Shown: one piece after another, positions 12,201 through 27,200 of the stretch
Position numbering within the stretch: the stretch's first letter is position 1
How the letters are laid out: each line of letters begins with the position of its first letter
From: Gymnorhina tibicen
Lineage: Eukaryota; Chordata; Aves; Passeriformes; Artamidae
Direction: 5' to 3'
DNA length: 64,000 nucleotides
Assembly (NCBI GenBank): GCA_013399875.1
Contig: VXAZ01002106.1
Span: 424,244-488,243 of the forward strand
Position numbers and translations under genes: made by a program
The notes under the pieces: model-generated
The model's input: the letters and a program-made list of their open reading frames with translations, nothing else
Told to the model about the DNA's origin: nothing
Databases searched by the model: none

Positions 12201-15200
12201 TTCAGCATTTATTCTTACTATTATTACATTGTTTTACCATTCATATTATATTTAGGACGAAGGAACATTTTCAAAATAATGGTCTCTTTCGTCCATCCTA
12301 AGAAGGAGATAAATATCCTCACGTAGTAGTCCAGCTTCAAAGGCTTTCTTTCAAAACGTTTGCCATCATGTAAATCACAGATACAAAAGCAGAATGTTTT
12401 GATTTCATGGTGTTTTGACCATTTTAATTCTTTTATTGTGCTGCACGTGCCAGTGGGAGTACCAATAACAGATGACTGTGACAAATGCAGTTAACACAAG
12501 ATCCATATTAATGTTGTCAAATCCCCTTGATATATTTAAACAGATTTTAATTATTTTTAATGTCAAAAGACCCAAAATGTATCTAGCTTAATAGTTCTTC
12601 AAGAAACCTTTACTTAATATGTGAATGTAAAACCTCTCATAAAAATGAAACTTTTATATTGGCCTTAGTCATTGACATAGAGTATTCATCAAGGCAGCAA
12701 TTTGTGTGGCAAAGTGCCATTTGAATAGTGTATTGTTAGAATACTTATGGTCCACTTGACAAGGGCTCTTGCTGTAAATAGTGCAATTTGACTCCAGCTG
12801 TTAAAGAGTGGCTTTGACAGCAGCCAAATAGAATGGAGATGCTTTACTGCACCGCAGAAAAATCAATATTGGGTTCTTGTTCATAGTAACCTGTTTTCTC
12901 TTCTTTTTTTTTCCGAATATACAAGACTATCTAGAGTTCATTTGTGAAAGTTTAAATATTATTTTGATAGTGAGGCTGTTTTATTTTCAGATTAATGTTG
13001 GTGGTGAATGATGCTTGTGTTTAGTTAAAAAGAAAAAGACAGTGCTTTGTGGATATACATAAAAATGTAATGATGCAGCATTATTTCAACTCTGTTTATA
13101 GGGATGGATGTTAGGATGTGGGTGCATAAGTTGTGTAACTAATGACAAAAAATGTTCTTTCCTTCCTCTTTGTTTTTTTTTTCTTTTTGTAGTGCTGCTG
13201 TAGTATCCCTGTCGATTTTCTAAGTATAGGGGTTTGTTAAAGCAGGTTTCTTTGTTATTCTCCCTGTTACAACCCCCACAGATGTTGACAATCTGTAGTG
13301 CCATTGTAGATTTTCCTGAAGCATGGTCTTGCTAGTGCTGAACAGTTTTCCAGCAGTATTCAGTGACACAAGGTTGCTATGATACCTGGCCAGTAGCAAT
13401 AGGTATTGAATCACTGGTCTTAATGACAGTAGAATACACACTAGACCGTGCTCATGGTGTTTATATGGAACAAGCTCTCATTACACCTTTAAGTCATAGT
13501 TCTATTTGAAAATTGGAGCTGTGTGAAAAACTGATCTAAAAAAAAAATTGAAATGCTTCAGTGCGTCATATGAAGATTTCATTGATGCACATAAAAAGCT
13601 GGATGTGTCTGGGAATTGTTTTCCTGATGTTCCAGAAACCCTTCATGTTGGAAAGTTTCCTACCTTTTCAGCTTCAGTCTTTTGGCTATAAATCTGTGTT
13701 TTTCATGCACTAATATTTCTAGTGATTTCAATAATGTAATCAGAATGGTCTGGCTAAAAACATTGGAGGGAAGAGCAGCTTATAAAATCTGTGCAATAGT
13801 TGCTAAACCTTAAAATCCTAAATTATACTACTGAAAATCTAGATCAGAAAAGGAGAATTTTTACTGTGTATATAAGACAAGGCAAAGATGGGGGACAGGA
13901 GTGTATTCATTAATATGTGAACTTTTTAAAGTATATGTATTTTTTGATATATTAACTCAGCAATTTGTTAAAATACCTTGTATTAGGACTTCTAAAGAAC
14001 TTGATATTCACTTACATAATAGCATACATATTCTGCTCTGAACAAAATACATAAAGGCAAGAATGTCCAGAAGTTACAAATAATAAAGGAAGTATCTTTG
14101 TTGCTTCACAGAATAAGTAAAAGGCAAATGAAGACTGTAGGACAATAGCAGCTATTTGTTTTAGTATAGCAAAGGAAGCAATTTGAAAATAAAATTGTTA
14201 TTGGAAGCGTCGAAAATCACTGCTAGTTAAATCTTACTGATGGAAAAATTGATAGAAAAATGGAAATAAGATACAAGCACAAATACCAAATAACTCTTAG
14301 CAAATATGAAATCAGGAGTGATACCATAAACAATGGTGTCACAGACATGGATTCCTTTGATTTCTTTCCTTTTATAATATTTAGAGCCTTATTATGAGGA
14401 ATTACAGATCTTGATAATTTATGTGAAATGGATTATTAAGGACAAAGCAAAATGAAAGCAGTGGAGTATTTCTCCTTAAAGTTGGTAACTTTGCTGCTGC
14501 AAGGGTATTTTTTTTTTTCTGGAACTAGTGTTCAGTAGCTATATTTAGTATTTTATAAAGTAAGTGTAACAGAAAAATGAGTGAAGAAAAAAGGACTCAA
14601 TATATACAGATTTTTTCTCTGTAATTCAGTTGCAAAGCATTTTAGTACTACATTTCCTGTGAAATTTCACAATTAAGTATTTTATCAAGGGACCAAGGTA
14701 GCAACATAACTACAGTGAAGTAATAACTTTGGAGTTATGAGATTAAATTTGTACCAGTTAAAAAGAATCATGATCCTGAGGGATATTGATAGCTTTGACC
14801 ACATGCCATTTTGATGGAAGTTACTGTAGTTTTTGAATTGCCCCACCAAGTCAAGAATTTGTTGATTTGTGTTTTCTCCATTGACTGCCTCAAAGCAAAA
14901 TGAAACCAAAAAGATGCCATTGTGATATCGTAGCACATTTTAATCTTGCAGATGTGGATAGCAATTAACACAGGATGACAGAAATCTGATATTAAGTCTT
15001 AACTACTTATTTTAATGTTTCTGACACTGGTTCTTTTCTACTCTGTTATTATACTGAGGGTGACTGACTTAACTTTTTCCCCTTCTAGACAACTAATTGG
15101 TTGTGTGATAAAGCTAAAGAAGGTGCCATGGTATCCTACTAGAAATAAATCTAAGGTCAATATCAATAGTCCTTGTGAAGTATTTCATGTGGAGGGATGA

Positions 15201-18200
15201 TTCATTGAAGCTAACCTAGCTATTGCTGTTTTACTCTGTCTTTTCCCATACCTCTACTGCCATGCTGCAATTCCCTTCTCTGTCTCTTGGAAACTTTAGC
15301 AAGGTTTGTATTTTGTTTTTTTGGGGGGAAAGATGTTTCTAATTAGAAATATACAGTTTCTATCTTATGGAAATGGTGTTTGTGATATTGTATTTGCCAC
15401 GTAGGACTATTTCTTTTAGGTCTGGTATGGAGCTGGGTGCAATTTGAATTTTCCTATCTTGGATTTTACCTTTACTAGTTTCTAGTCCACAAGGTGTGAC
15501 TTGTTGTGTAGATCAACCTAATTGATTTTCCTTCTAAACGCACTACCTAATTCTAAAATAAATTACATGATCTTTGTTACAACCTTTATATTTTCATGTT
15601 GTTCAATGGTGTTCTTTAAATTCTTCAGAAATCATGATAGTGATACGGTGGAATCTTTACTCTTCTGATAATCATCTTTTCTATTCTAAACATTAATTCC
15701 TTGCCTCTTATAGTTTAATTAGTATTATTTTAATGAAGAAGAATTTTAACAAGAATTGTGTGAATTCAGTGTGAGACTTTTTCCTAGGTTTCCAGCTCAC
15801 ACATCCAAAAAAAAAAAAAAAGGTGATGTTTTCAGAAGCACATCATCATCTTCTTACATGCAACTTTAGAAACAGGAATTGCAACAAACAAACCTTACCC
15901 TGCAAAAGAAAGACTTACTATCTGCTAACTTCCTTCTGATAGCTAATTGAAGCTCTTGTCTTGGTTATATAGCAGAAGTAAAATCCTAGGCTAACCTATG
16001 GTTTGATTTCAAACAAAGCAACAGTAGTGGTTATATGTCCATTCTCTTGATATATTTTTTTGTCTATTAATACTCCAACCTTTATTTGTTCTAGTGGTCA
16101 GATTTGGTTCTTGCAATGCTTACGGGAAAGGATGAATCATCCAAGCAGAAGTCTGAGAATGCTTGTTTCCAAATACTGTCCTTTTGGAAGCCTCTGTAGC
16201 AAGATTGAACAGCTTGCAAGGAAAGAACAGTGTGAAATCTATGTGTACAGAAACTTAGCTGTTTTCCAGATACATTCTAGAATGCTGTAGGATCTGAAGA
16301 AGTCCAGCTTGCCTATTCTTGAATTTTCAAGAATGGCACTTTCTAGAACACACAGGAATTTTTTTTGGTTCTTCTATAGTAGAAAGTCACTTGCTTATGA
16401 ATTGATCTAGACCTTTTATGTAGATAAATTTTCTGGGTGGGACTCTTACAATTCAAGATGGGAAGTGCACTGTCAGAACAGCCCAGAGAAAAGATGTTTC
16501 ATTTGGAGTAGCACTCAGACATGTATTGTTAACTTAATTTCTATATACATCAGTCCTTCTTAGGACAAAGCAATATTCTCAAGCTCCTACTAAGGTCCTG
16601 TTGGCAGTATCTCTGTGTTCAGCATTGTGTCTCACAGATATTTGGATATTCATCATCCAGTAAATTGCTCAGTATGATAATTCCTAAATCCTGAGCCAGC
16701 AGTCTCTGGCTTTTGATTGCTGTAGCATTGCTTGTCCAGTTCATGATCAAGGAAACTTTGGAGATGTTCCATCTTTTCTTCTAAAGTGCTGAGTGAGGAT
16801 GAAAATTTTTCACTACCACCCATCACTGAGCTGTAAATATTTTAAAGATACGGTTATGTAATTTACTTTTACATTCAAAATAAGTTAATTTATTAAGATG
16901 TAGGCAGAGTATTTGAATATTGAGTGTATAAATAATACTTAATTTAAAAACCATCTTATTCCTTCCTTCTGTCTAAACTTTTCATGTTGCAGAGAGTGTC
17001 CATATCAGAAATGGATGTTAGTTTGAGATGAGTGGATCTACAGTTCACTTTTATTTTCTTTCTATGATAAAATTATTAGACAAGATTTTGTCAAAAGTAT
17101 GGTGTTTAGAATTGCCTTTCTGATAGTGTGCCCAGACAGACAGTGATATGAATTCTAGAGCAAAGAAAAACTTGTCTGTAAAAAATAGTCTGTACATTCT
17201 TCAAATATTTTTCTGAAAAATAGTGTGTACTTGTTTCCTAGTGTTGAAAACCTGTGAAGAATATTTGGTATATTAATTTTACTTGCCCATTAGCCTTTGA
17301 TATGTTTTAAAGATTTGTCTCCAGAATCACTTTTTTTATATACACCTTAGAGTTTTCTATTGGATTTAATTAAGTTGAGGTTTTGTTACGGAGAGAGAGC
17401 ATTAACTTAAAAACAAAATGTGTGAAAGATTAAATTTTAATATCAGACCTCTACATTGAGCAATAGATGTTAGCACTTCTTCCTGAACAACTGAAATTTT
17501 TGTGCCCAGTAGATCCATCTGGACAACAATCTGCCTGACAGTAGCCTTCCATACATGATAAAAGGAGGGTTTATTCAGTTGCTTAGACTGTTCATCACAC
17601 AGCTTGAGCCTGAAGACTTCTTGGCTTAATTACTTACATTGTGCCACAGACGCATCAGGAGTGAGGCTACAGTTACTGTTCAAAGTGCCATGAAGATAGT
17701 AAAGCCTTCCACTGGGATTTAAAAAAAGAAAAAAGCAAGATTACAGTGTTGGGAAGAAAAAGGGTGACTCTGCTTATGTTGCAGTTAAATTGATAGATAA
17801 ACACTGGTGCAAACTCAGAAAATATTGTAGCCTTTTCTTTATGGGAGGTGGATTCTTAGGAGGATCTGGGCATCCTCAGTAATATGACCAGAGTTGTCAT
17901 GAATACCATAATAAAGGTCATGCAAGGCAAGTTCCAAACAGTTTATTTATACTAGTTCATATGGTAACATTTATCATGAATTGACAAATTTGTTTGGGAC
18001 TGCATTGTCCAAGTGATGAAGCCTCAGGTCAAGCATAAATTGCCTGTGGAAGTAAACTGGGGCACTACTACGGACTCCAGGCTTTTTACATATAGTCCTT
18101 TATATGTGATTACTGACCTTTAAAAAGGGTAAATGAATAAGAAGAAAGTTCTAAATGCCCCCATGAAGGGGATCCTCTGTCCTATGACTAGGTGAAATGT

Positions 18201-21200
18201 CTGAAGGTAAGGAATGTGAATGACCTTGGGATAGTGACACCGTAACTGTGATGCTCACCCTATGCACGAGGCCAGCATTGCTCTGTAGCAGGTGGGCCTG
18301 GCTGCTTTGTGCACTTTGGGAGACTGTGGATGCCCTTAGTGACAGAAACTCTTGACACGCTCCCTAAATTCAAAGCTCAGGGGGTAGGCAGGGTTAGACA
18401 GGGGTGTGATGTGTGGACTGCTGATAGGAGCTAATATTGGATTAGGAAGTGCATATGGTTTTTATGTGGAGATGAAAGTGTAGCCAATAATTTGCATCCT
18501 TTCTTCCTCAGCAGGTTCTTTTAGAGATGGTGTATGGTGTATGTTTAAGTGCTATTTCAATTATATACCTGCTGCTTGTAACTATTTTTAAATAAATGCA
18601 TCTTTGCACATATCCTGCATTGCCCATCCTTTCAGCAGAGCAGGAAAATAAGATAGCTGTGTATTTGCAAAAACGTTATGAACTGAAGAAAGCAGTTTGC
18701 TGATGGGATTGACCTGAAATAAGATGCCATTCAATGCTTAGACTATTTTTAAAGTTACAAATACCTAAATAGGATTGAAAGACCATATTTCTATCTAATT
18801 ATAAACAGTTGACCCTAAGAATTTGAAGTTTCATTTCGAGAGGGCTTGGACCTTCATTTCAGATTTGTCTTACATTTCTTAAAGCCCTTGCTTTTGAAAT
18901 TATTGCATTAAAATTCTAGTCATAAAATACATGAGTGGTCTGTACTCTCCAGCTGCCTTAGTACTCTTCCACTGAATGATGTTTGATCATGTGCTGTATG
19001 CTGTGCTGTTGTGGGAAAGGGTTATACTAATTCTTCTTCTTGCTTGTCTTTTAATGATGGAAGTAATTAAATTAGGCTTTCTAAATTTGGAACTGACTTA
19101 ATGCTAATAGACATGTAAATTACATCAAGTTTTTAGTTTTATGTGTAGAAGACACATCAAAAAAATACAGTTTCCTAGTAGATAAAGAGATGTTCTGTTC
19201 ATGGTGTAGGTTTAAGATGTGCTATTTGAAATCTGAGGTTTTTGTGGAACTTGCTAACAATATTTTATGCTCATAAACCAGTTTGAAGCCCCAAACACAA
19301 TTTCATTTATCTTTATATTCTAAGCTTTATAGAGTCTGCAAAAGTGTCCATCTGTTCAGTCGAGATTGCTTCAAATGGTGAGTGGTCAGAGAGACTTAGC
19401 TGATAAAGGTCAAAGGAACCTCTTGACCCTGTGATTCTTGCCAAAGCAATTGGAGCGTAGGGACTGATATACAGTTAGATACAGCTTGCTAACGTGATCT
19501 CCACTTTAATTGGTAATGATAGCAAGAACAGACAGTAAAGTCATTGCTGAAAGAAAACAAAAAGTATCCAATATAGTAATTTATTACCAGTCAGTGGGTT
19601 TCACGCACTGGGTTGTTTTACCCCTGCAGTGGTCAGAGAAAGCAAAAAGGTACTCTAACACTTAACTGAAAATGGATGCCCTGCTGCTATCAGAGATGCA
19701 TGGTGGTCAAACGATTGCCTGTGCCATTAGCTTGGTAATGTTTTCTCTATTGTAAACTCAGCTCCCCATGTTCTTCCTGTGCATCAGCTGCAGATTGAAG
19801 GCTTTCTCGTTTGTCTTCTATTTGTGCTGCCAATCATCAAGCTGCTGTTCACCAAGCACATTTCAAGGAGGCAATTTTTTTTACTCCTATCAACTACCAT
19901 CTTTAGCAACTGAGGGCTCAGAGAATTTATAAATAAATTTAATGCTTTAATTTACACCGTGACAGCCATTTTGTGCATTGTTTATGTATTTGTTTTCTGT
20001 GACAATTCAATCGGACAATTACAGGTTTCCTATTTTGCCAAAACTATGCATGAGATATGTTTTGGGGACACATTTGCAGGTACTTATGCTGCTGTTTTCA
20101 TTAAAAAGGTTGAAGAGAAAAATGGCTTTGCAAGTAAAGATAATTTTTAACCTATTCAGTTGTTAAAAACACACCAAAAATGCAAACTCAAACCCAACAA
20201 AAGCTAACACAGATATTCCTTCCCACCGTCAAGGATAAAACATTATGTGGAATAAAATAGAGCTATCATTGGCAATATAGGTTACTGTATAAAACCCTGA
20301 GGTGTGGTAGCCATGCTTCAGTTAACAGTTCTTCAGTCTCCACAAAGTACAAATGTAACAGGAGGGTAGGAGTACCTAAATAGCTTTTACAAGCAATTGT
20401 GTGATGTATTTAATTTTTGTGAACCCAGAGCCAGACCAATGATGAGATGTGGTTGAGATGTTATGACTTCTGAACTTCTGTTGACAATCTGGTGACTGGC
20501 CTGATCAAGACACAGAAAATTCTTAACCACCAATAAATTCTGTTTGACAAATTCTACTCCCCTCCTCTTTCATTTCTGTAAAAGGTTCTCCACTGTTTAG
20601 TTTTTTAAAAACAAGTAGTTTATTGTCAATGTTAATGATTGCTACAGAGTTAAGGAAAAGTCATTCACACATGTAAATAGTCTTTAAAGTTTCTATTTTC
20701 TTTGTAGTGTAACAAAAAGTTAGACTACAGCAAAGACAAATGACGAGAACAATTCTAATTTCATTGAAATAAGCACACTGATATTGCATTATCATTGTGA
20801 TATTTCAGAAATGATATCAGAAAACTTCCTAGAGACTGTAAGATGTGGTGGTTTTAATAATTCTGTGTTGGGTTTCGTTTAAAAAATCTTGTTTGAAAAT
20901 ATATAGTAGAAGTGGATATTTACAGAATGTCTTCATTGAGCAAACAGTAGGATGGTGATATTTTACTAATTAAGTTTGCATTACTTTCTCAATAGTAAGT
21001 ATATTTAATAATGAAACAATTATTCTTTAAAAGTCCGTCAGATAAGACTTACTCTTTTATCATGTACCTCAGTGGGCTGTTGTATTGTATCTGTATGAAA
21101 AGCCAATGGCCTAATTGCTGTCAAAATAGAAAAGTGTATACCTTCAAAAAAATCAAAGCAAATCAGAAATAGAAAATCCCTGACCCCAAGAAACATAAAA

Positions 21201-24200
21201 CAGCACTGTTTACCTTCTATGAATGAGACCTTCCAGTCTCTTTGGCAATTTCAGTTAAGAAATTTATTTTTGAGAATATTTCAGTTAAGCTCTACACATT
21301 CCCCTCCCCAGTCTCCCCCTGCCTAATCTACCTCAAAATTCCCATTAAAGTAAGTTCTTCAATTTCTCTCTAATATTTTCTTGAGCCTTTGCAGGTGGCA
21401 AGCAATGGATAAAGGAGGAGATTGAGCTTGTTCAGTGTTAGTGGATCAAAATATGTTCTTTCAAAAGGGAAAGCTCAAAGGAACAGAATTAAACCCCTTG
21501 AATATTACATAATTTAAAAAACTTACTTAGAATCAACATATGAGCTATCAACAGGATAGCTGACACTTAGGCTTTGTACAGCATGATTCATTCTGCAGGC
21601 ACTGGGAACTTTGGGACCAATTTTCTGCCACTTTTATCCTGTTATGTTTGGGATAAATTGAGAGTGCAGTGGAAAAAGAAGGCCAAAAGTCTGGAAGAAA
21701 AGTCACATTTAATACTTCAATACTCGTTTGACATAGGAGTTTATACTACTTCTGCTGTGAGAACTGAGCAACTTCTATTCAGTGGTATCACAGTGACATC
21801 TAAATATATTTTGAGTCTTGTTTTTGCCTTCTAGAATTTCTACTTTATGATTTTACCACTTTATTTCCTTTATGTAAAATGAATGTCAAGATCATTCTTG
21901 TCAAATCTGTTTTTAGTACAAAACCCACACTAGAATACTTCTGGTAAAGAAGGCAGGTACACAGAGAAAGTACATACATATAAGGAGCTGAAACAGTATA
22001 GGAATCCCTGCCAGCTAATGGAAGTGTGTATTTTAAGTGGAATACCATTCCCAGAACGAGTTGGATCCCAGTGGAAAAAGGCCTTTAGAGATGAGAAGGC
22101 AGCTAGGTAAAATAACACTTGAATTGTACTTCCCATGAAATTTTTATGTGATATATCTGTCTTAAATCTGTTAAAGATAATGGCATGTATTGATGCAGTT
22201 GGGGGCCACAGTAAGCACAGCCCCCTGCTGCTCCCTTCCCATAGTCATTGGGAAATTTTTCCTTGGGTGCTAAGGTAGGAATGAGTAAAAGGGGAAAGAC
22301 AGAAGAACAGGGTTGTAACTTTTGGAGCAGTGATGAATTGCATGGCAGAAAACTGGAACAGGCTTCCTAGAGAGGTGTGTAGTGCCCCAAGCCTGTGAGT
22401 GTTTAAGGGGCATTGGGACAATGTCTAGTTGGACTAAATGATCTTTGTTCGGTCCCTTCCAGCTGAAATAGTCTCTTCTAGCTCTTGTCTGGTCCTGGCT
22501 CAAGCATCTTCAGTGGCAAACTGGAGAGATGTTGGGGGATATACTGGCCGTGCATGGAAAACAGCTTGGCACTTCAAAGCCTCCCTGAATCTTGCACTTT
22601 CCTGGATATAGAAAGCTTGTTCTGCTGTGGGGCAGTGATGCACAAGAGGTTCACAAGTCTCAGGATATAATTTTAGTCTGTAGTCAGGCTTTTTGTTTCT
22701 TTAAGGTAACAGTAGGTTGTCCATGTCAAAAATAAAATTTAGAACTAGAAATGGTTAAACTAGAAAAGGAAAGGCACAATGTATGATGTAGATATCTGTT
22801 AATCTGCTTTTCAATGTTCAACAAATGCTGCTTCCAGCTCTCTAGTTTTTAGTTAGTTTTACGGGTTTCCCTCCATTCTCTGTAGTCTTCTGTTACAGAG
22901 AAGAACTTGCCCTTATTTCCTAAATAGGATTTTATGTCTAAAGCTTTGGATGCCCACCTGCTTTCATTGGAATGAAATGCCTGTGGCAGACACTTTCAGG
23001 ATCAATGCCAATAAGCTTTCATATTGCCAATAAAACATAAATGTTTATTGTGACTTCACGTGTAGTGGCATCACCAGATGTCTCAGTGGATTGACATTGT
23101 CACTGTGTTTTCCTTTGTTTGGATAGTGATTTCACTAAAGGTTTCTAAATGTTAATCAACAAAATGTAAGTGTATAGAAAGAGAAAATGATAGGCCAAAT
23201 AATAATAGCTTCAATTAATGTCAAAGCTAGCCTGTGAATTCCAGTGTTTGCATTCCATAGGGTTCTCCCTATCTGTTAGGAAACAACATAATTAAAGATT
23301 AAAATAATCCTAGTGCTTAACTACAACGTATTATTTTTTTAAAAAGGAAAAAGGAAAGGGATAAAAAGAAAACCTGAACAAACAGTTATAATCTCTTACT
23401 TATGACTCCCTATGGAGATCTTTAAATGAGATTATGTATTTAGAGTACATCCTCATCTGCTGGGACCATCATTCCCTAAATAACAAAAAGCCAAATTATA
23501 TTACTGCCCAAAACTAAATAGTCAAATTACAGAGTTTATACAGTTGATTCTTTCCTCGTGTTATTTGTACTGCAATATTTACAGTTTAAAAACAGCTAAT
23601 CCTATAAAATCTTAGTTTGTAATGTAAAAGGATTTAGGTAAGGAGTGGTCATGAGAAAGAAGGTAAACAACATTGCATTCCAGCGACATCTGGTTGCTGC
23701 CCTGTTTATTAACACTTGATGGTTCATTTTGAGATTTAACTATTTTCAACAGAAAGTTCTTTGCATTAGTGGAACGTTTCAAATTATCAAAATTAAAGCT
23801 AACAGTGATCTAGAAAATTCTGTATCACTAGTGATATGGAAGCTGGTATGATTGTTTGCAAAAGTAGTGCTGAGATGAAAAGTTGCTTCTTGATGTGTCT
23901 TTCTGCTGGTAAAGGTGAAATAGACTGAGCATGGTGCTGAGAGCATAAGCTTGTCCAGGACAATTAAAAAAAACCCCAAACATACAAGTCATAAATGCTT
24001 AAAGAAAAGGGCAGAAGTGTCAATGAGGAGTTTATATTCCCTCACTTCTGGTGTTTCCCTGAAGGTAAAAGATAGTTCTTTAGCAGATGCTGCAGGATTA
24101 TGAGATAAGATGTTGTGTCACTGTGTGAACTCATCAGCTGATTTTCAAAGTACCCAGAGATATCCCTTGTGCTGGAGTTTGTCACAGCATAGTGCCTACC

Positions 24201-27200
24201 CTATGCCAAGGACACTGGTAAAAGAAAAGATGTAAAATTTTCTTCTTAATGACAGTTTGCCATTTAAATAATGAAACTGCATGGCTAAAATGGAGTAAAT
24301 TTTTTTTTGTGAAGATGATTTTGAACATTTTCCCATGTTCAGCTGACAGTTCTGCGGTTCTTGAATCATTGAGTTTCATGTGAAACATGAAAATCTGCAG
24401 TTTAACATGTGAGTCTAAAGTTGTGAGCAGCTGTAGCTCTTTTCAGATCTTCTGATTTCAAAAGCTATGTTCTTTGGGCATTTATTAACCTTAATTAGCC
24501 ATGTGTATTTATATCAGCACAATTATTGTGTTAGTATGATGATTTAGAAATTATGTTTTACAAATTACCATTACTGTGAATGGACTTTGAAGTTGGGGAA
24601 GAAGTATGGAAAACTGTAGAAATATGCAGGTAGGAAATAGGGTGGCACAAGATAAAATCAGATGTTCAAAAACATTGTAGTAGCTTTGTAGCCTTTTCCT
24701 CTTAATTATTTTCAGCTAAGATAATTACTTGTGTATGTGGAGATTTATTTACCTAGGTTCCTTATTCTTGATATGTGCCTAATCTCAGAATGAAGTCACT
24801 TTTAGGTAGCTTTGCATGTTTTGAAATGACAAAAGGTATAGTCTTTATCCCATACAAATCCCTTGTACATATATATATGTGTGTGTGTATATGTGCGTGT
24901 ATATATATATATATGTGTGTGTATATATGTATCTCCCATATATCAAATTGCAGCAAGGCATGCCGATATTCAGGGTTTGCCAAAATTTTGCAGTATTGTA
25001 GGATTTGCTTCTCTAGCTTTATTTTGAAAAAACAAAGGTTTTATGCTTTAAAGTTTTCCAAAAATCCTTTTAGGTTGAAATGAGACTTAGCAGAAGAAAT
25101 ACCGGCCTAGAGTTTTTGCAAAGATAGGTGCAATCTACAGTATGGCTGTGTAATTGAAGACGTTAAGGAGCCTGTTTTATAGTATTTACACACCGATGTC
25201 TCGGTGTATCTTAGGGTTAGAAGCAAACCTTTTTTACTTAAGCAAAACTGAATAAATATAATTAAATTGAACTTAACGGAGTTAATAGATTTTGTCTATT
25301 CCATAGGCAATTCTTTGTTGATATCTCGAAAATTGCAAAGTACTGTTGGATTTTTGTTTGGACATTTAATATTTTTCTTCCAGTTAAGTGATACCAGCTG
25401 CATTTGACAGCCCTTTACTATTTTACCAGCTAAGACAAAATGGAACAATGCAAACTTTCATATTCTTTTATTTGACCTGGAAAAACTTGAAGAACTTCTG
25501 TCATCTCAACTCAATGTATTAAAGTCATCGAAATCATTCCATAACCAATATACTCTAGAAAGAGCTAAAAGTACTACTGAGAAAAGGGCGCTGACATTAA
25601 AAAGAAATAAAACTGCTACCTTCCTACCTCAAGTAGATGGGCAAGCAGAGACTGTTTGTTCAGACCAAGTTCATAGGGATAATAATGGAGCTAGGCCTGT
25701 GGAAGAAAGTGGTGGCATGAAAAGACGGAAAAAAATGAAGAGTTCAAGGAAGATCAGAATGCAGCCATCAGGAAACATTGATGTGAACGTCGCCCCTGAT
25801 ACAGCTACACTGCTTTTGTCATGTCTCCTACCATGGAGTGTAGATAAAGAGATAGACAGTCTTTGTGTGAGACACTTGGCTATCCTGAGGCTTCAGTGTC
25901 CTGTTTCTTTTGGACTTGTGTCGGATGAAAGCCACCTATCGCTAATGTTGCCAGGATGGAAATGTACTGATTGTGGTGTGCTAGGAGAACATGAAGTTTT
26001 CAACTTGTTTTCAAAAAGAGTCCTTGATTTATCAAACAAATACCTTGCTGCAACTGAAGGACAATCTGGAAAGAAGGATGGACCTGAGAATGATTATGGA
26101 ACAAGGGATTTAGAAACAGTATTTTTCTTATTTAGCAAAATAGCTTTAATCAACAGGATAATTAACACGCCTTCAGCAGTTACAGATGAAATTGACAGGT
26201 AAGAACTTCATTATGAGTCTTCTCGTCCTTTATAGTGGTTAAAAAATGAAAAATAAAACAAATTTTTTTTAAATATGCACTTCTTCAATGCAGCTTATAT
26301 TTTTTCTCTAGAGCTTTGTGACAGATGTTCTTTGAAGAAAAGGAGATCAGGATAAAGTTACCTTTACATTGTTCTGTTCAGCAGATGAGAACTGATCCAA
26401 GAATTTTTCTCATTAGAACAAGAACTTGAATTATCCAGCTTCACACCCAGTTTTTCCAGAGATCACCCTTTTCCTTGCAGTACAAACTAAGTAGAATAAT
26501 GAGGGCTCTTTAGGCACATTGTGAGATGTGCATTAAGCACATTTGTGCTGTTTAAACTTCCACTCCCTATACGCAATACTTCCTTTGCCGTGGAACCCCT
26601 GACTTCACAGATAAATAAAACATGAGAGACAAGAACAGTCTGTCCTAGTTATACTATCTGGAGTACAATGGCCCCAGAAATGATGGCAGCTACTGGGAAT
26701 GAATGCCTCATTGGCCCTTGTGTTATAAGAACCATCCCAAATAGCATTTATGTTACTCAAAACAAATTTATTGACTAAATGCTTTTTCAGCATTAAAGGA
26801 AAAATAACATGCTCAACAGTATTTGACCAAGCCAAATAGAGCATGCTAATCAGGCAATGGATATTGTCCATGGCTTTTTTGTTATTTGGCAAACATAGGT
26901 TGGTCTGTATTTAGTTTTTTAGGGACAATTAACTTCAGTGTCGGTGATGCTATGGCCCCAAGGCAAGAAGGGGGGACAGAAAATATTGATCTTTCTCCAA
27001 ATATCTGCATCTCCACAAAGCTCTAGGCACTCAGCATCTCTCAAGACATAAGCACCATCCCACATGACAAATGCACATTTCTCAGTTACTTTTGCTGCTA
27101 ATCGTCTTGCCTATTGGTCCATATTCAACACAAGCTCTTATATGAAAGCTTGTTTCAGGATTCCAGCTTGAACATGAATTCCTTTCCATGCAAAAAAGTA

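Larger units (their letters stand above)
9267..25383 (+). other. WDR72 intron, 16 kb
   Basis: This long intron has no supported exon. It contains a MIR-like fragment (about 9420-9530), a heat-shock-element cluster (16275-16348), a stretch with nuclear-receptor and GATA-like motifs (19320-19960) that looks less degenerate than its surroundings, a CR1 3' end (22345-22475), a short hairpin sequence (24374-24392) and a TA/TG dinucleotide tract (24865-24932). Simple A- or T-runs are scattered throughout. The right limit depends on which acceptor is used for the next exon. Confidence 0.75.

Noticed and set aside
24762..25083. Open frames on both strands with poly-His/Tyr/Ile stretches.
   Set aside because: Produced by the TA/TG dinucleotide tract.
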